Shown here: one piece after another, positions 52,364 to 62,620 of the stretch
How positions within the stretch are numbered: the first letter of the stretch is position 1
Layout of the letters: the number at the start of each line of letters is the position of its first letter
NCBI RefSeq assembly: GCF_024347675.1
Contig: NZ_AP024881.1
Coordinates: 2,790,001 to 2,854,000 of the forward strand
From: Vibrio ishigakensis
GTDB taxonomy: Bacteria; Pseudomonadota; Gammaproteobacteria; Enterobacterales; Vibrionaceae
Direction: 5' to 3'
DNA: 64,000 bases
Notes under the pieces: model-generated
What the model was told of the DNA's origin: nothing
The model's input: the letters and a program-made list of their open reading frames with translations, nothing else
Databases searched by the model: none
Made by a program: the position numbers and the translations under genes

Positions 52364-52816
52364 ATGAACTCAAATAAATCTCTAATTATTCTTCTTATCC
52401 TGCTTATCGCCGGCTTCGCTCTGTTCTCTGCTGTTGCAATACCTGGCAACCTCGCCTTCTGTATTGGTGTCGTTGTTGCAGCTGTAATTCTTTGGCAGCG
52501 CCCTTCTTCTTATTCTGAAGATGATGACGAGCATGGTGAACTGACCGAAGGTACTACCCTATATGTAGGTAACCTTTCTTATAAAGCTAATGAGTCAGAC
52601 GTGAAGGATCTGTTCGAACAGCATGGTCATGTAAACAGTGTGCGACTAATGAAGGATAAGCGCACAGGCAAGAGACGTGGTTTTGGTTTCGTTGAAGTAT
52701 CTGAAGATGATGCCGATTCCATGATCAGCGCACTCAATGAGTCAGAGTATATGCAACGAACCATAAAGGTACGTGTAGCAAATGAGCCTAAGCACCCTTC
52801 AGTGGCTGAATCTTAA
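52364..52816 (+). CDS. Membrane-anchored RRM-type RNA-binding protein
   Basis: A 150-residue protein with two hydrophobic segments at the N-terminus (about 6-26 and 29-44, probably two membrane helices in a hairpin), an acidic linker ('SEDDDEHGE') and one RNA-recognition motif (about 65-142). RNP2 is 'LYVGNL' and RNP1 is '[10 protein letters not shown]', both with the aromatic residues that stack on RNA. Small RRM proteins are known in bacteria, mostly soluble, and the membrane anchor is unusual. The function is unknown. Its 3' end overlaps the convergent murI by 29 bases. Confidence 0.88.
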   Translation: MNSNKSLIILLILLIAGFALFSAVAIPGNLAFCIGVVVAAVILWQRPSSYSEDDDEHGELTEGTTLYVGNLSYKANESDVKDLFEQHGHVNSVRLMKDKRTGKRRGFGFVEVSEDDADSMISALNESEYMQRTIKVRVANEPKHPSVAES

Positions 52817-53582
52817 GGGAACCGAAACCCATTTCAGTTAGCGAGACTTGCAAGGCCTCTTTATATTCGATCTCAGCACTGCAGTAGACCCGATAAAGCG
52901 GATGTTGATCATCCGCTTTAATTTTGTCTTGTAGAAGGAACTCTACTCTACGTGCAATTGCTTCCCCTGAATCGACTAACACAACATCCGCCCCCATCAC
53001 CTGTTGGATTTCTTCTTTCAATAAAGGGAAATGAGTACAACCTAGAACAGCTACATCGATATAACCATTCAAGGGTTCAAGTACCTTGGCAAGTTGCTCT
53101 AGATCCACAAGTGACTTTCTCAGCTTTTTCTCCGCCATATCCACCAGCGTTGTACTGCCTAGTAGCTTTACATCTTTATCAGCAGCAAAGTCCTTAATTA
53201 GGTCGTGGGTGTACTCTCGAGTAATGGTTGCAGGGGTTGCAATCAGCCCCACTCCAATGTTCGCCCTCTGAGAAGCTGGCTTTATAGCAGGCACCACACC
53301 TACTACAGGGATAGAGAGCAGTTGTCGTAACTTAGGTAAGACGACCGTACTTGCGGTATTACAGGCTATTACCACTAGGTCTATGTTGTGAGATTCGACA
53401 AATTGAGAAACGTATTGGCAGGTGCGCGAGATAAGCTCTTCTTGCGGGAGCTCACCATAAGGGTAGGCTTGGTTATCGAAGATATAGGTACAGCTAAGGT
53501 TAGGCATCTTGGCTTTGATATCCTGAAATACAGAAAGACCGCCAACGCCTGAGTCAAACATTAAGATGGTTGTTTTTGACAT
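52788..53582 (-). CDS. murI: Glutamate racemase
   Basis: MurI makes D-glutamate for peptidoglycan. The 264-residue protein has '[11 protein letters not shown]' near 8, the first catalytic Cys in 'VIACNTAS' near 74 and the second in '[10 protein letters not shown]' near 185. It lies next to trmA, as in E. coli. The last ten codons overlap the end of the RRM gene on the other strand. Confidence 0.96.
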   Translation of the reverse strand: MSKTTILMFDSGVGGLSVFQDIKAKMPNLSCTYIFDNQAYPYGELPQEELISRTCQYVSQFVESHNIDLVVIACNTASTVVLPKLRQLLSIPVVGVVPAIKPASQRANIGVGLIATPATITREYTHDLIKDFAADKDVKLLGSTTLVDMAEKKLRKSLVDLEQLAKVLEPLNGYIDVAVLGCTHFPLLKEEIQQVMGADVVLVDSGEAIARRVEFLLQDKIKADDQHPLYRVYCSAEIEYKEALQVSLTEMGFGSLKIQPLKGA

Positions 53583-53728
53583 ACGAACTGTTACCTACCT
53601 TACTCGCAGTGCGCGCTACTTTAGCAAAATTCAAAAGTTAATCATCTACTATTATGAGTATGAACACGTGCACCCTTCAAAATTTGGGTATAGAATCTGC
53701 GCCTATTTCAATCAATTAGGAAAAATGC

Positions 53729-54838
53729 ATGTCCATTCCTCAAACCAGCTCTGACTCTTATCAAGTTCAGCTCGACGAAAAGACCAAGCGTCTACAAGCG
53801 ATGTTCTCTGATTATGAGATGCCTTCTCTAGAGGTATTCCCATCTCAGGAGCAACACTATCGTATGCGTGCTGAGTTTAGAGTTTGGCACGAAGGGGATG
53901 ACCTGTATTACATCATGTTCAACCAGGAGACTCGCGAAAAGTATCGTTTAGACCAGTTCCCGGTTGCTAGCCGTATTATCAACGATCTGATGCCTCTATT
54001 GATTGAAGCAGTAAAAGATAAACCTGTATTGCGCCATAAGCTGTTCCAAGTAGACTTCCTTTCTACCCTTAGTGGTGAAGTGCTTGTCTCTCTTCTTTAT
54101 CACAAGAAGTTGGATGACGAGTGGATTGCGCTTGCCAAAGAGCTGAAGCAGACCCTAAATGACGAAGGCTTTAACCTGAACCTGATCGGCCGAGCTCGTA
54201 AGATGAAGATCGTGCTAGACCAGGAGTACGTGATAGAAAAGCTAAACGTATTCAACCGTACTTATACCTACCAGCAGATCGAAAACAGCTTTACCCAACC
54301 AAATGGTAAGGTTGCAGAGAAGATGCTTGAGTGGGCGGTCGATTGTACTCGAGACTCTAAAGGTGACCTTCTTGAGCTCTACTGTGGTAACGGTAACTTC
54401 TCTCTTGCGCTAGCACAGAACTTCAACCGCGTACTGGCTACTGAGCTTGCGAAACCATCAGTGGATTCGGCGCAGTTCAACATCAAGGCGAATGAGATCG
54501 ACAATGTTCAGATCATCCGTATGTCAGCAGAAGAGTTTACTCAGGCAATGGAGGGTGTGCGTACCTTCCGTCGTCTAACCCAAGCGGGTGTAGACCTTAA
54601 GACCTATGACTGTAATACCATCTTCGTCGATCCGCCGCGCGCAGGTATGGATGAAGGTACTTGTAAGATGGTTCAGGCTTATGAGCGTATCCTTTATATT
54701 TCATGTAATCCGGATACTCTAAAAGACAACCTAGAGATCCTAGGTAAAACGCACAACATTACTCGCTTCGCACTATTCGACCAATTCCCATATACCCATC
54801 ATATGGAAATGGGCATCATGCTAGAGCGAAAGGCATAG
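53729..54838 (+). CDS. trmA: tRNA (uracil(54)-C5)-methyltransferase
   Basis: TrmA makes ribothymidine (T54) in the T-loop of tRNAs with SAM. The 369-residue protein has the SAM motif '[15 protein letters not shown]' near 210-225, '[11 protein letters not shown]' near 298-308 and the catalytic Cys in '[11 protein letters not shown]' near 323-333. Length and sequence fit TrmA rather than RlmC/RlmD, which have an Fe-S cluster that is missing here. Confidence 0.96.
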   Translation: MSIPQTSSDSYQVQLDEKTKRLQAMFSDYEMPSLEVFPSQEQHYRMRAEFRVWHEGDDLYYIMFNQETREKYRLDQFPVASRIINDLMPLLIEAVKDKPVLRHKLFQVDFLSTLSGEVLVSLLYHKKLDDEWIALAKELKQTLNDEGFNLNLIGRARKMKIVLDQEYVIEKLNVFNRTYTYQQIENSFTQPNGKVAEKMLEWAVDCTRDSKGDLLELYCGNGNFSLALAQNFNRVLATELAKPSVDSAQFNIKANEIDNVQIIRMSAEEFTQAMEGVRTFRRLTQAGVDLKTYDCNTIFVDPPRAGMDEGTCKMVQAYERILYISCNPDTLKDNLEILGKTHNITRFALFDQFPYTHHMEMGIMLERKA

Positions 54839-54841
54839 AAT

Positions 54842-54872
54842 AAAAAAGGCGAGGTTATTAACCTCGCCTTTC
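54842..54872 (+). terminator. Bidirectional terminator between trmA and yijD
   Basis: Perfect stem AAAGGCGAGGTTA/TAACCTCGCCTTT (54844-54871) flanked by A and T runs. Confidence 0.88.
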
Positions 54873-54875
54873 TGT

Positions 54876-55232
54876 TTAATTCGTTTGGCCAAAATAGCCA
54901 AGCCTTCTACCTACCCAGACCAATAGCACCATGGTCACTATAATAGAGAAGAAGTTAGTTCCGGCATCTGGGTACTGAGCCTTGATGAAGGCCGTATGAC
55001 CAAAGAAGCCGATAAAGAAGCTACCTAGCCCCAACATTGGGAAGTCTTCAGCCACTGGAGACTTCAGATACTGTTGATACATCGCCTGAACTGAAAGCAC
55101 TAAACAGATCAGTGGAAAGATAGAGAAAGAAAAACCAGGCACTGAAAAAGCCGAAAGCAGAGCACTAATACTCATACCGCTAATCAAGGCCAATAGAAGT
55201 GACTTTTTATCTGAGTTAAGGGTGTTCGACAT
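54876..55232 (-). CDS. yijD: DUF1422 family inner-membrane protein (YijD)
   Basis: A 118-residue protein with about four membrane helices ('LLLALISGMSISALLSAF', 'FSIFPLICLVLSVQAMY', 'MLGLGSFFIGFFGHTAF', 'FFSIIVTMVLLVWVG'). In E. coli yijD lies immediately after fabR, the same as here. I chose the ATG at 55232 with GAGGAAAC; the earlier ATG at 55259 overlaps the fabR stop. Function unknown. Confidence 0.88.
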   Translation of the reverse strand: MSNTLNSDKKSLLLALISGMSISALLSAFSVPGFSFSIFPLICLVLSVQAMYQQYLKSPVAEDFPMLGLGSFFIGFFGHTAFIKAQYPDAGTNFFSIIVTMVLLVWVGRRLGYFGQTN

Positions 55233-55248
55233 TGTTTCCTCTTTTGTT

Positions 55249-55863
55249 CTAATCGTCATTGCTTTGGTAGTTACTCATTGCATGAGCCCCCAATGAAAGC
55301 ATTCGAACCTGTGTTATCAAGCGTCTTCCGCGCTCTTGTCTTAGTTCTGGTTCAAGGTCTAAAAGTTCCGCTCCCGAACTAAATACCAAGGTAACCACAG
55401 CTTCGGCCTGCAAAGTAGCAAGCTTACGTGGTAGGTCTTGAGTGGTTAAGTAGTCAGAAAGCTCAGTAATAAAGAACTGAATCTCGCGTGCTACCGCAGA
55501 ACGGAACTCTTCTGAAGTACCCGAACGCTCACGCAATAGCAGGCGGAAGATATCTGGATTGTTTTCAATGAACTCTAGTAGCGTCTCTATGGAAGTCTGA
55601 ATAACACTACGGTCCGGTTGGATTCTCTCACGTGCCTGACGCATCAACTGACGAAGAAGCAAGCCAGCTTCATCTACCATCACCAAACCAAGCTGATTCA
55701 TGTCAGCGAAGTGACGATAAAAAGAGGTTGGAGCTATTCCCGCTTCTCTAGCTACCTCTCTCAAACTCATGCTTGAGAGACTGCGACCGCAAGAGAGCTG
55801 ATTGAACGCTGCATCGATTATCGCTCTTCGTGTTTTCTGTTTCTGTTCAGCTCTGACGCCCAT
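55249..55863 (-). CDS. fabR: HTH-type repressor FabR
   Basis: FabR is a TetR-family repressor that senses unsaturated acyl thioesters and controls fabA and fabB. The 204-residue protein has an N-terminal helix-turn-helix ('[20 protein letters not shown]', about 34-53) and the conserved FabR segment '[20 protein letters not shown]'. The fabR-yijD pair and divergent sthA match E. coli. Confidence 0.95.
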   Translation of the reverse strand: MGVRAEQKQKTRRAIIDAAFNQLSCGRSLSSMSLREVAREAGIAPTSFYRHFADMNQLGLVMVDEAGLLLRQLMRQARERIQPDRSVIQTSIETLLEFIENNPDIFRLLLRERSGTSEEFRSAVAREIQFFITELSDYLTTQDLPRKLATLQAEAVVTLVFSSGAELLDLEPELRQERGRRLITQVRMLSLGAHAMSNYQSNDD

Positions 55864-56039
55864 GCTTTTACTACTAGAAAGTTATTTCGTGTCAATTAAG
55901 CCTAATTAGAGCAGGCATTGCAAACGCTCAATCTTTACAAAGTGATCTTTATTGTGAAGCTGTCCACTTAGTGAGTCCGTGTGTGTTTACCTAATCCCAC
56001 ATTTATTTAAAATGCCCGTAACAAAACAAGGAGGTCTGT

Positions 56040-57440
56040 GTGACTCGTCGTGCTCATTTTGATGTAATCGTGATAGGTAGTGGTCCTGGTGGTGAAGGGG
56101 CAGCTATGGGACTAACCAAGGCTGGCTTTAAGGTTGCCATTGTCGAGCGAGAGAAGAGTGTTGGGGGCGGATGTACACACTGGGGTACCATTCCTTCCAA
56201 AGCACTGCGTCATGCAGTTAGTCGCTTTATTGAGTTCAATAGCAATCCCCTCTTTTGCAAGAACAACCAAAGCCTAAATGCTAGCTTCGATGACATATTG
56301 TCTCACGCTAAAACGGTTGTAGATAAGCAGACCAACCTAAGACAAGGCTTCTACGATAGAAACCACTGCACCCTTATCTTTGGTGAGGCCAACTTTAGCG
56401 AAGCCAATACCATTCAGGTAAAGACACCCGATGGCCGTATCGAAGAATATACTGCTGATCGCTTTGTTGTTGCCACTGGCTCTCGTCCATACCGTCCATC
56501 CAATATCGACTTTGATCATCCTAGGGTTTATGACAGCGACTCTATCTTGAGATTGCACCACCAGCCAAGGCACATCATCATCTATGGTGCTGGGGTTATC
56601 GGCTGTGAATATGCCTCTATCTTCCGTGGCCTAGGGGTGAAGACTGATCTGATTAATACTCGCAAGCGTCTATTGTCATTCCTAGACAACGAGATCTCCG
56701 ATGCCCTCTCCTACCACTTTGGCAACAACGGTGTAGTTATTCGCAATGATGAGATCTACGACAGAGTAGAAGGTACTGATGATGGCGTGATACTGCACCT
56801 AGAGTCCGGCAAGAAGATGAAAGCAGATTGCTTGCTGTATGCGAATGGACGTACGGGTAACACAGACTCACTAAACCTTAGCGTTACCGGTCTAACACCA
56901 GATTCACGCGGACAGCTAAGCGTTAACAGTGATTACCAGACTGAAGTACCACACATCTATGCGGTAGGTGATGTGATTGGCTACCCGAGTCTTGCTAGTG
57001 CGGCTTATGATCAGGGGCGTTTCGTCGCTCAGGCTATAGCCGAAGGTCAAGTTAAACAGCACCTTATCGAAGATATCCCGACCGGTATCTACACCATCCC
57101 AGAGATCAGTTCTGTTGGTAAGACAGAGCAAGAACTTACCGAAGCCAAGGTGCCTTATGAAGTAGGACGCGCCTCCTTTAAGCATCTGGCTCGCGCACAG
57201 ATCTCAGGTAAAGATATTGGCAGCCTAAAGATACTCTTCCATAGGGAAACGAGACAGATTTTAGGTATCCACTGCTTTGGTGAGCGTGCCGCAGAGATCA
57301 TTCATATCGGTCAAGCCATCATGGAGCAGCCTGGGGAAGCGAATACCCTAGACTACTTTGTAAATACCACCTTTAACTACCCTACTATGGCTGAGGCCTA
57401 TCGTGTTGCAGCGCTAAATGGCATAAACCGACTCTTCTGA
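56040..57440 (+). CDS. sthA: Soluble pyridine nucleotide transhydrogenase
   Basis: SthA transfers hydride between NADPH and NAD in the cytosol and contains FAD. The 466-residue flavoprotein has '[15 protein letters not shown]' near 11-25, '[20 protein letters not shown]' near 42-61 (the usual active-site Cys pair of the family is replaced, as in other SthA), a second Rossmann loop '[14 protein letters not shown]' and a C-terminal dimer domain. The start is GTG with AAGGAGG in front. Its terminator lies inside the end of dinF. Confidence 0.95.
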   Translation: MTRRAHFDVIVIGSGPGGEGAAMGLTKAGFKVAIVEREKSVGGGCTHWGTIPSKALRHAVSRFIEFNSNPLFCKNNQSLNASFDDILSHAKTVVDKQTNLRQGFYDRNHCTLIFGEANFSEANTIQVKTPDGRIEEYTADRFVVATGSRPYRPSNIDFDHPRVYDSDSILRLHHQPRHIIIYGAGVIGCEYASIFRGLGVKTDLINTRKRLLSFLDNEISDALSYHFGNNGVVIRNDEIYDRVEGTDDGVILHLESGKKMKADCLLYANGRTGNTDSLNLSVTGLTPDSRGQLSVNSDYQTEVPHIYAVGDVIGYPSLASAAYDQGRFVAQAIAEGQVKQHLIEDIPTGIYTIPEISSVGKTEQELTEAKVPYEVGRASFKHLARAQISGKDIGSLKILFHRETRQILGIHCFGERAAEIIHIGQAIMEQPGEANTLDYFVNTTFNYPTMAEAYRVAALNGINRLF

Positions 57441-57444
57441 TCAA

Positions 57445-58806
57445 TTAGAGGGCAGATTGTAAAAACTGCCCTTTTTTCCATGAGTTGATAAAGATAACCG
57501 CGAGGCTCAGGCCGCGAATTCCCATAAAGGTCAACATAGCTAGCCATAGAGCGTGGTTTTCCAAACTGGATGAGAGCGCATATACAGCAAAGAAGCTTAA
57601 TGCAGACAAGAACATGGTATTACGCATATCTTTGCCGCGGGTAGCTCCGATAAAGATGCCATCAAACAGATAACTCCATAGCGCAACCATAGGCATTAGC
57701 GCTAGCCATAGTAGATAGATAGAAGCAGTGGTACGCACCGAGTCTATATCACTGATCAGAGCTACTACGTGATCTCCTAATATTAAGAACACTGCACTGA
57801 AGCCTAAGCAGATCACCACTCCCCATACAAAGGTACCTGCAATAGATAAACTAAGCTGCTCACGATTCTTAGCCCCTATAGCTTTACCTACCATAGCCTC
57901 AATGGCGAAAGCAAAACCGTCCATCGCATAAGAAACAATGAGTACAAAGCTCATCAGAACCGCATTAGCTGCCACTATGTCATCACCAAAGTTAGCCCCT
58001 TGGAAGGTCATAAAGGCCAATACAGCTTGTAGACACAAAGAGCGCAGGAAGATATCTCGATTTAGGCGTAGAAAGCGATTCATCCCTAGGAATAAATCCA
58101 AACCCTTATCTTTTAGGCTAGAAAGTGAGAGCTTTACTGAGCGCCCCCACAGCTTAAAGCAGAAAAACAAACCCACCAGCAGACCACAGTAATCTGCGAT
58201 GACCGATGCAGCGGCAGCCCCTGCTACGCCATAGTTAAGCACCACCACAAATAGGATATCGAGAATGATATTGACTAAGTTAGTGACTATCACCAACCAC
58301 ATCGGAGCTTTGGCATCTTGATTTCCCAAAAGCCATCCTAGCATCACGAAATTCATCATCGCCGCTGGCGCACTCCAAGCGCGCACAAAGAAATACTCCT
58401 GTGCGTAGGTCTTTACCTGAGCGCTGGCATCACTAAAGCTCATTGCGATATCGAAGATAAAACGATGCAAAATCAGGAACGCTAGGGCAAAGAATAATGC
58501 CATGCTGATGCCTTGGATAAGCACGCCCGCAAGCTTAGAGCTATCTTCTGCACCTTTAGCCTGCGCAGATAAGCCAGTTGTAGACATACGCAAGAAACCA
58601 AATAGCCAGAAGATCATGCTGATCATAGTGCTACCGAGCGCCACACCACCTAGATAATAAGAATGTTCAAGGTGCCCCACTACGGCTGCATCCACCAGAC
58701 CCAATAGCGGCACAGTAATATTGGACAACACCATAGGAATAGCTAAAGCGAGGATGCGTTGGTGTAGCGTCCAATCAGAAAATACAGGCGTGAGTCGGTG
58801 GAACAT
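57445..58806 (-). CDS. dinF: MATE family efflux transporter DinF
   Basis: A 453-residue inner-membrane protein of the MATE family with about 12 membrane helices; such proteins export drugs or organic cations against Na+ or H+. It begins with 'LALAIPMVLSN'-type sequence ('ILALAIPMVLSNITVPLLGL' near 18-37), the MATE N-terminus. dinF lies downstream of lexA, as in E. coli, where it is SOS induced. Here a terminator separates the two. Confidence 0.92.
   Translation of the reverse strand: MFHRLTPVFSDWTLHQRILALAIPMVLSNITVPLLGLVDAAVVGHLEHSYYLGGVALGSTMISMIFWLFGFLRMSTTGLSAQAKGAEDSSKLAGVLIQGISMALFFALAFLILHRFIFDIAMSFSDASAQVKTYAQEYFFVRAWSAPAAMMNFVMLGWLLGNQDAKAPMWLVIVTNLVNIILDILFVVVLNYGVAGAAAASVIADYCGLLVGLFFCFKLWGRSVKLSLSSLKDKGLDLFLGMNRFLRLNRDIFLRSLCLQAVLAFMTFQGANFGDDIVAANAVLMSFVLIVSYAMDGFAFAIEAMVGKAIGAKNREQLSLSIAGTFVWGVVICLGFSAVFLILGDHVVALISDIDSVRTTASIYLLWLALMPMVALWSYLFDGIFIGATRGKDMRNTMFLSALSFFAVYALSSSLENHALWLAMLTFMGIRGLSLAVIFINSWKKGQFLQSAL
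57448..57478 (+). terminator. Terminator of sthA inside dinF coding sequence
   Basis: Stem GGGCAG/CTGCCC (57450-57455 with 57466-57471, 10-base loop) followed by T6. It lies wholly in the last codons of the convergent dinF gene. Confidence 0.75.
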
Positions 58807-58821
58807 TTTTATCTCGTATAT

Positions 58822-58853
58822 AAAAAATCAGCGCCCCTAAATTGGAGCGCTGA
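58822..58853 (-). terminator. Terminator or attenuator between lexA and dinF
   Basis: On the minus strand a 10-bp stem (58844-58853 with 58828-58837, one G-U pair) is followed by T6. It lies 24 bases after the lexA stop. Confidence 0.82.
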
Positions 58854-58876
58854 GTCAAAACAGTCAAGGATTAGAT

Positions 58877-59497
58877 TTATATCCAATCACTATTGCGAAT
58901 AATGCCTACCGCAATACCCTCTATTGCGAGATGTTGCTGAGTAAGGTCAACCTTGATTGGCGATAGCTCTTCGTTTTCTGGATGAAGAAGCACAGTTGAT
59001 CCCTTTCTCTCCAGACGCTTCACCGTTACATCATCATCAACACGAGCAACAACTACTTGGCCATCCCGTACATCTTGAGTCTTATGCACTGCAAGAAGGT
59101 CGCCATCCATTATACCGATATTCTTCATACTCTCGCCGTGAACACGAAGCAAGAAATCAGCTTGAGGCTTAAACATTTGAGGATCAACCTGATAGTGAGA
59201 CTCGATATGTTCTTGAGCTAGGATAGGTTCACCTGCTGCAACATTACCGATCAACGGCAAGCCGTCATCGTCGTTTGCACTATCTTGCAACAAGATACGA
59301 ATACCCCGCGACGCTCCCGGAATAATCTCGATCGCCTGTTTCTTGGCGAGCGCTTTTAGGTGCTCTTCGGCCGCATTGGCTGAACGAAAGCCTAGTTCAC
59401 GCGCAATCTCTGCTCGTGTTGGCGGCATACCTGTGTCTTCGATCTTAGTCTTGATCAGGTCGAATACCTGTTGCTGTCGTGGCGTAAGCGGTCTCAT
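58877..59497 (-). CDS. lexA: LexA repressor
   Basis: LexA represses SOS genes and cuts itself when RecA is active. The 206-residue protein has an N-terminal winged helix ('[20 protein letters not shown]', about 24-43), the Ala-Gly cleavage site in 'GNVAAGEP' near 80-87, the catalytic Ser in 'RVHGESMKN' near 120 and the Lys in '[13 protein letters not shown]' near 157. Two SOS boxes lie directly upstream, so it is self-regulated. Confidence 0.97.
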   Translation of the reverse strand: MRPLTPRQQQVFDLIKTKIEDTGMPPTRAEIARELGFRSANAAEEHLKALAKKQAIEIIPGASRGIRILLQDSANDDDGLPLIGNVAAGEPILAQEHIESHYQVDPQMFKPQADFLLRVHGESMKNIGIMDGDLLAVHKTQDVRDGQVVVARVDDDVTVKRLERKGSTVLLHPENEELSPIKVDLTQQHLAIEGIAVGIIRNSDWI

Positions 59498-59504
59498 AAG
59501 TCAC

Positions 59505-59520
59505 CTGTTATTTTGTACAG
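59505..59520 (-). promoter_or_regulatory. SOS box 1 of lexA
   Basis: CTGTTATTTTGTACAG, a perfect CTGT-N8-ACAG LexA site, 8 bases before the lexA start codon. Confidence 0.92.
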
Positions 59521-59524
59521 TTAA

Positions 59525-59540
59525 CTGTGAGTATATCCAG
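59525..59540 (-). promoter_or_regulatory. SOS box 2 of lexA
   Basis: CTGTGAGTATATCCAG, a LexA site with one mismatch in the right half (CCAG for ACAG), 20 bases from box 1. E. coli lexA also has two adjacent boxes. Confidence 0.85.
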
Positions 59541-59614
59541 TATGGATGAATTATCAACCATTACTGAACTATGATGCGGATATTAAAGAAGTTTTTCTAA
59601 AAGTCAGGGCTAAG

Positions 59615-59971
59615 TTAGAAAAACAGAGCCTCTGCCCAGATATAGGCCACCAGTGCTAGAGCAACAAATACTGCTGCTGAACCGATATCCTTAGCACGAC
59701 CTGCTAACTCATGCACCTCTGGACCAATTCTATCCACCACGGCCTCTACCGCCGAGTTCATCAGCTCAGCGATCAGCACGATAAACACAGATAGAATCAT
59801 CAACATGCGCTCTGTCTGAGAGACATCTAGGATAAATGCAATTGGGATAAGAACGACTGCGAGGAATACCTCTTGGCGGAATGCGGCTTCGTGTTTGAAA
59901 GCGGCTCTAAGTCCTTGAATGGAATACCCAGTTGCCCTGATGATGCGATTGAAACCAGTATTGCCTTTCAT
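59615..59971 (-). CDS. dgkA: Diacylglycerol kinase
   Basis: DgkA phosphorylates diacylglycerol to phosphatidic acid in the inner membrane and recycles lipid left by periplasmic glucan synthesis. The 118-residue protein has three membrane helices and the conserved 'AAFKHEAAFRQE' near 23-34 and 'AELMNSAVEAVVDRIG' near 64-79, with the catalytic Glu. It lies upstream of lexA and divergent from plsB, the normal E. coli arrangement. Confidence 0.95.
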   Translation of the reverse strand: MKGNTGFNRIIRATGYSIQGLRAAFKHEAAFRQEVFLAVVLIPIAFILDVSQTERMLMILSVFIVLIAELMNSAVEAVVDRIGPEVHELAGRAKDIGSAAVFVALALVAYIWAEALFF

Positions 59972-60170
59972 TATTCACCTTTCTATTGCTTAGAGCTTCC
60001 CTTGCCCAATTTTAAAAGTAGCTAGGGTATACACTTTTTGTTGGGATAACCTAACATTACTACAATTCCAGTTAAAAGGTTCGACCAGTTCTGCTATTCT
60101 TGCGACGCTTTATTCACAACCTACTCTTGAAGTGTCATAGACGCGTAAATCAATTGGATATCAAAACCAT

Positions 60171-62594
60171 ATGTCTTCAGGTCAAACACTGACGCAATCT
60201 CTATTGCAACTGCCACTTAATGTGATGGTGAAGGGAAATCCTGTACCTACCGCTCCCATTAGTGATCTCAATATAGATGTCGAAAAACCTATCGTTTATG
60301 CACTGCCATTCGAGTCAAACGTCGACCTTCTTTCTCTTAGAAAACAAGCACTAAAATTTGGTCTTCCTGATCCGCTAGAGCCACTAAAGATTGGCGACCA
60401 AAGCTTTAGACGTTATGTCTTCATCTCAACCAATCGTGCAGACAGAGACAAGAACACTTTAGACTCTCTTGGTTCCCAAGCGCTGTTCACCCAACTATTG
60501 AAGCTTCATCGCGAGGATCAAGAGTTAGATGTACAGCTGCTACCAATCACAGTTATGTGGGGTAGAAAACCGGGTAAAGAGGGGGCAGACAAGCCTTATC
60601 TAGAAAATCTCTCTTCTTGGAAAAAATTCATTGCGGTTCTGACTTCTGGTCGAGACTGTATGATTCGCTTCAGCCCTTTGGTATCCCTGCGCTACATGGC
60701 GGAGTCTCATGGTACTGACGAATCTATCGCTCAAAAACTGGCGCGTGTGGCTCGTATCCACTTCTCAAGACAAAAGTTGGCGGCATCAGGCCCTAGTCTG
60801 CCTAGCCGTGATTTGTTGTTTAAGCGTTTAATAAAATCAGAAGCTATTAATCAAGCGATTGCTGACGAAGCGAAATCCAAGAACATCAGCATTGAAAAAG
60901 CAGAGCAAGAAGCCTTGAAGATCATGGATGAGATAGCGGCTAAGTTCTCTTATTCCCTTATCAAACAAGGTAACTTCGTCCTAACTTGGCTTTGGAACCG
61001 ATTGTACCAAGGCATCAATGTTAGCAACGCCGCCACGGTACGTAGACTCGCGCAGGATGGACACGAGATAGTGTACGTTCCGTGTCACCGTAGCCATATG
61101 GACTACCTACTACTCTCTTATGTTCTTTATCATGAGGGTATGGTGCCTCCGCATATCGCAGCGGGCGTAAACCTTAACTTCTTCCCTGCAGGCCCAATCT
61201 TTAGACGCGGTGGCGCTTTCTTTATTCGTCGCAGTTTCAAGGGTAACAAGCTTTACTCAACTATATTCCGCGAATACCTAGCCGAGCTTTTTGTTAAGGG
61301 TTACTCAGTAGAATACTTCAGTGAAGGTGGCCGCTCTCGTACTGGTCGCTTGCTTCAGGCGAAAACGGGTATGTTGGCAATGACAGTACAAGCCATGCTT
61401 CGTGGTCTAAACCGTCCTGTAACTCTAGTGCCAGTCTATATCGGCTATGAGCACGTAATGGAGGTTTCGACCTATGCCAAAGAGCTTCGTGGTAAACGCA
61501 AAGAGAAAGAGAATGCGGGTCAGGTACTGCGCACTATTCGCAAACTGCGTAACTTCGGTCAAGGCTATGTGAACTTCGGTGAACCTATCCCGCTAAATCA
61601 ATATCTGAATGAGCAAGTGCCAGAGTGGACTCAAGACATAGGTGCTCCTGATGGTCAAAAGCCTACCTGGATGACACCTACAGTTAATGCTATCGCTGAA
61701 AAAATGATGACTCATATCAACGACGCAGCGGCAGCAAATGCACTGACCCTAGCGGCAACAGCGCTACTAGCTTCAAGACAACGAGCTCTTACCAAAGAGA
61801 GCCTGATCTCTCAGATTAATTGCTATCTTGAGCTTCTAAAGCATGTACCTTATACAGACCACGCTACTGTGCCAGATAGCACAGCAGAAGAGCTAGTTGA
61901 GCACGCTATCTCTCTCGATAAGTTTGTGGTGGGTTCGGACACTATGGGAGACATCATCTCTCTAGACCGTCACCAGTCGGTGTTGATGACCTACTATCGC
62001 AACAACATCATCCATATGTTTGCCTTGCCATCGATGGTAGCTCAACTGATTATTCAGCTGCCGAACTGCACCTTGAGTGAGCTAAAGAAAACAATTGCGA
62101 TCTTGTATCCATTCCTGCGCAAAGAGCTGTTTCTCTCTTACGACGAAGCTGAACTGGAACAGAAGATTGAACAGGTTATCGCCGAGCTAGGCCGCCAAGG
62201 GCTGATTGAGGTTAATGGTGAAGAGATCCTGCTGAATCAAGCAAACATTCATACCCTTCAACTTCTATCTCGAACCATCTCTGAGACGTTGCAACGCTAC
62301 AGCATTGCGGTAAATCTGCTGGTTGCTCAACCTGAACTGGCCAAGGGTGACCTTGAGAAGCTAAGCCAAGTTATTGCGCAGCGCTTAGGACGACTGCATG
62401 GTATCAATGCTCCTGAGTTCTTCGATAAAGGGGTGTTTACCGCACTTATCTTTACCCTTAAATCTCAAGGATATCTAGATAGTGATGGTAATTGCGACCT
62501 AGCACGAACCCAAGAGTTGGCAGATATCCTGTTACGGATACTTGCTCCAGAGGTGAAGCTCACAATCCGCGAAGGTATTGCTCAAGCCATATAA
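60171..62594 (+). CDS. plsB: Glycerol-3-phosphate acyltransferase
   Basis: PlsB adds the first acyl chain to glycerol 3-phosphate at the inner membrane. The 807-residue length equals that of E. coli (807). The four acyltransferase blocks are visible: '[12 protein letters not shown]' (HX4D) near 304-315, '[10 protein letters not shown]' near 349-358, '[11 protein letters not shown]' near 384-394 and '[14 protein letters not shown]' near 422-435. It is divergent from dgkA. Confidence 0.97.
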   Translation: MSSGQTLTQSLLQLPLNVMVKGNPVPTAPISDLNIDVEKPIVYALPFESNVDLLSLRKQALKFGLPDPLEPLKIGDQSFRRYVFISTNRADRDKNTLDSLGSQALFTQLLKLHREDQELDVQLLPITVMWGRKPGKEGADKPYLENLSSWKKFIAVLTSGRDCMIRFSPLVSLRYMAESHGTDESIAQKLARVARIHFSRQKLAASGPSLPSRDLLFKRLIKSEAINQAIADEAKSKNISIEKAEQEALKIMDEIAAKFSYSLIKQGNFVLTWLWNRLYQGINVSNAATVRRLAQDGHEIVYVPCHRSHMDYLLLSYVLYHEGMVPPHIAAGVNLNFFPAGPIFRRGGAFFIRRSFKGNKLYSTIFREYLAELFVKGYSVEYFSEGGRSRTGRLLQAKTGMLAMTVQAMLRGLNRPVTLVPVYIGYEHVMEVSTYAKELRGKRKEKENAGQVLRTIRKLRNFGQGYVNFGEPIPLNQYLNEQVPEWTQDIGAPDGQKPTWMTPTVNAIAEKMMTHINDAAAANALTLAATALLASRQRALTKESLISQINCYLELLKHVPYTDHATVPDSTAEELVEHAISLDKFVVGSDTMGDIISLDRHQSVLMTYYRNNIIHMFALPSMVAQLIIQLPNCTLSELKKTIAILYPFLRKELFLSYDEAELEQKIEQVIAELGRQGLIEVNGEEILLNQANIHTLQLLSRTISETLQRYSIAVNLLVAQPELAKGDLEKLSQVIAQRLGRLHGINAPEFFDKGVFTALIFTLKSQGYLDSDGNCDLARTQELADILLRILAPEVKLTIREGIAQAI

Positions 62595-62620
62595 AAAAAG
62601 CCCCGTCAGGGGCTTTTTTT
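62593..62620 (+). terminator. Bidirectional terminator between plsB and ubiA
   Basis: Stem AAAGCCCC/GGGGCTTT with a GTCA loop region (62598-62615), A7 on the left and T7 on the right. Confidence 0.9.
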
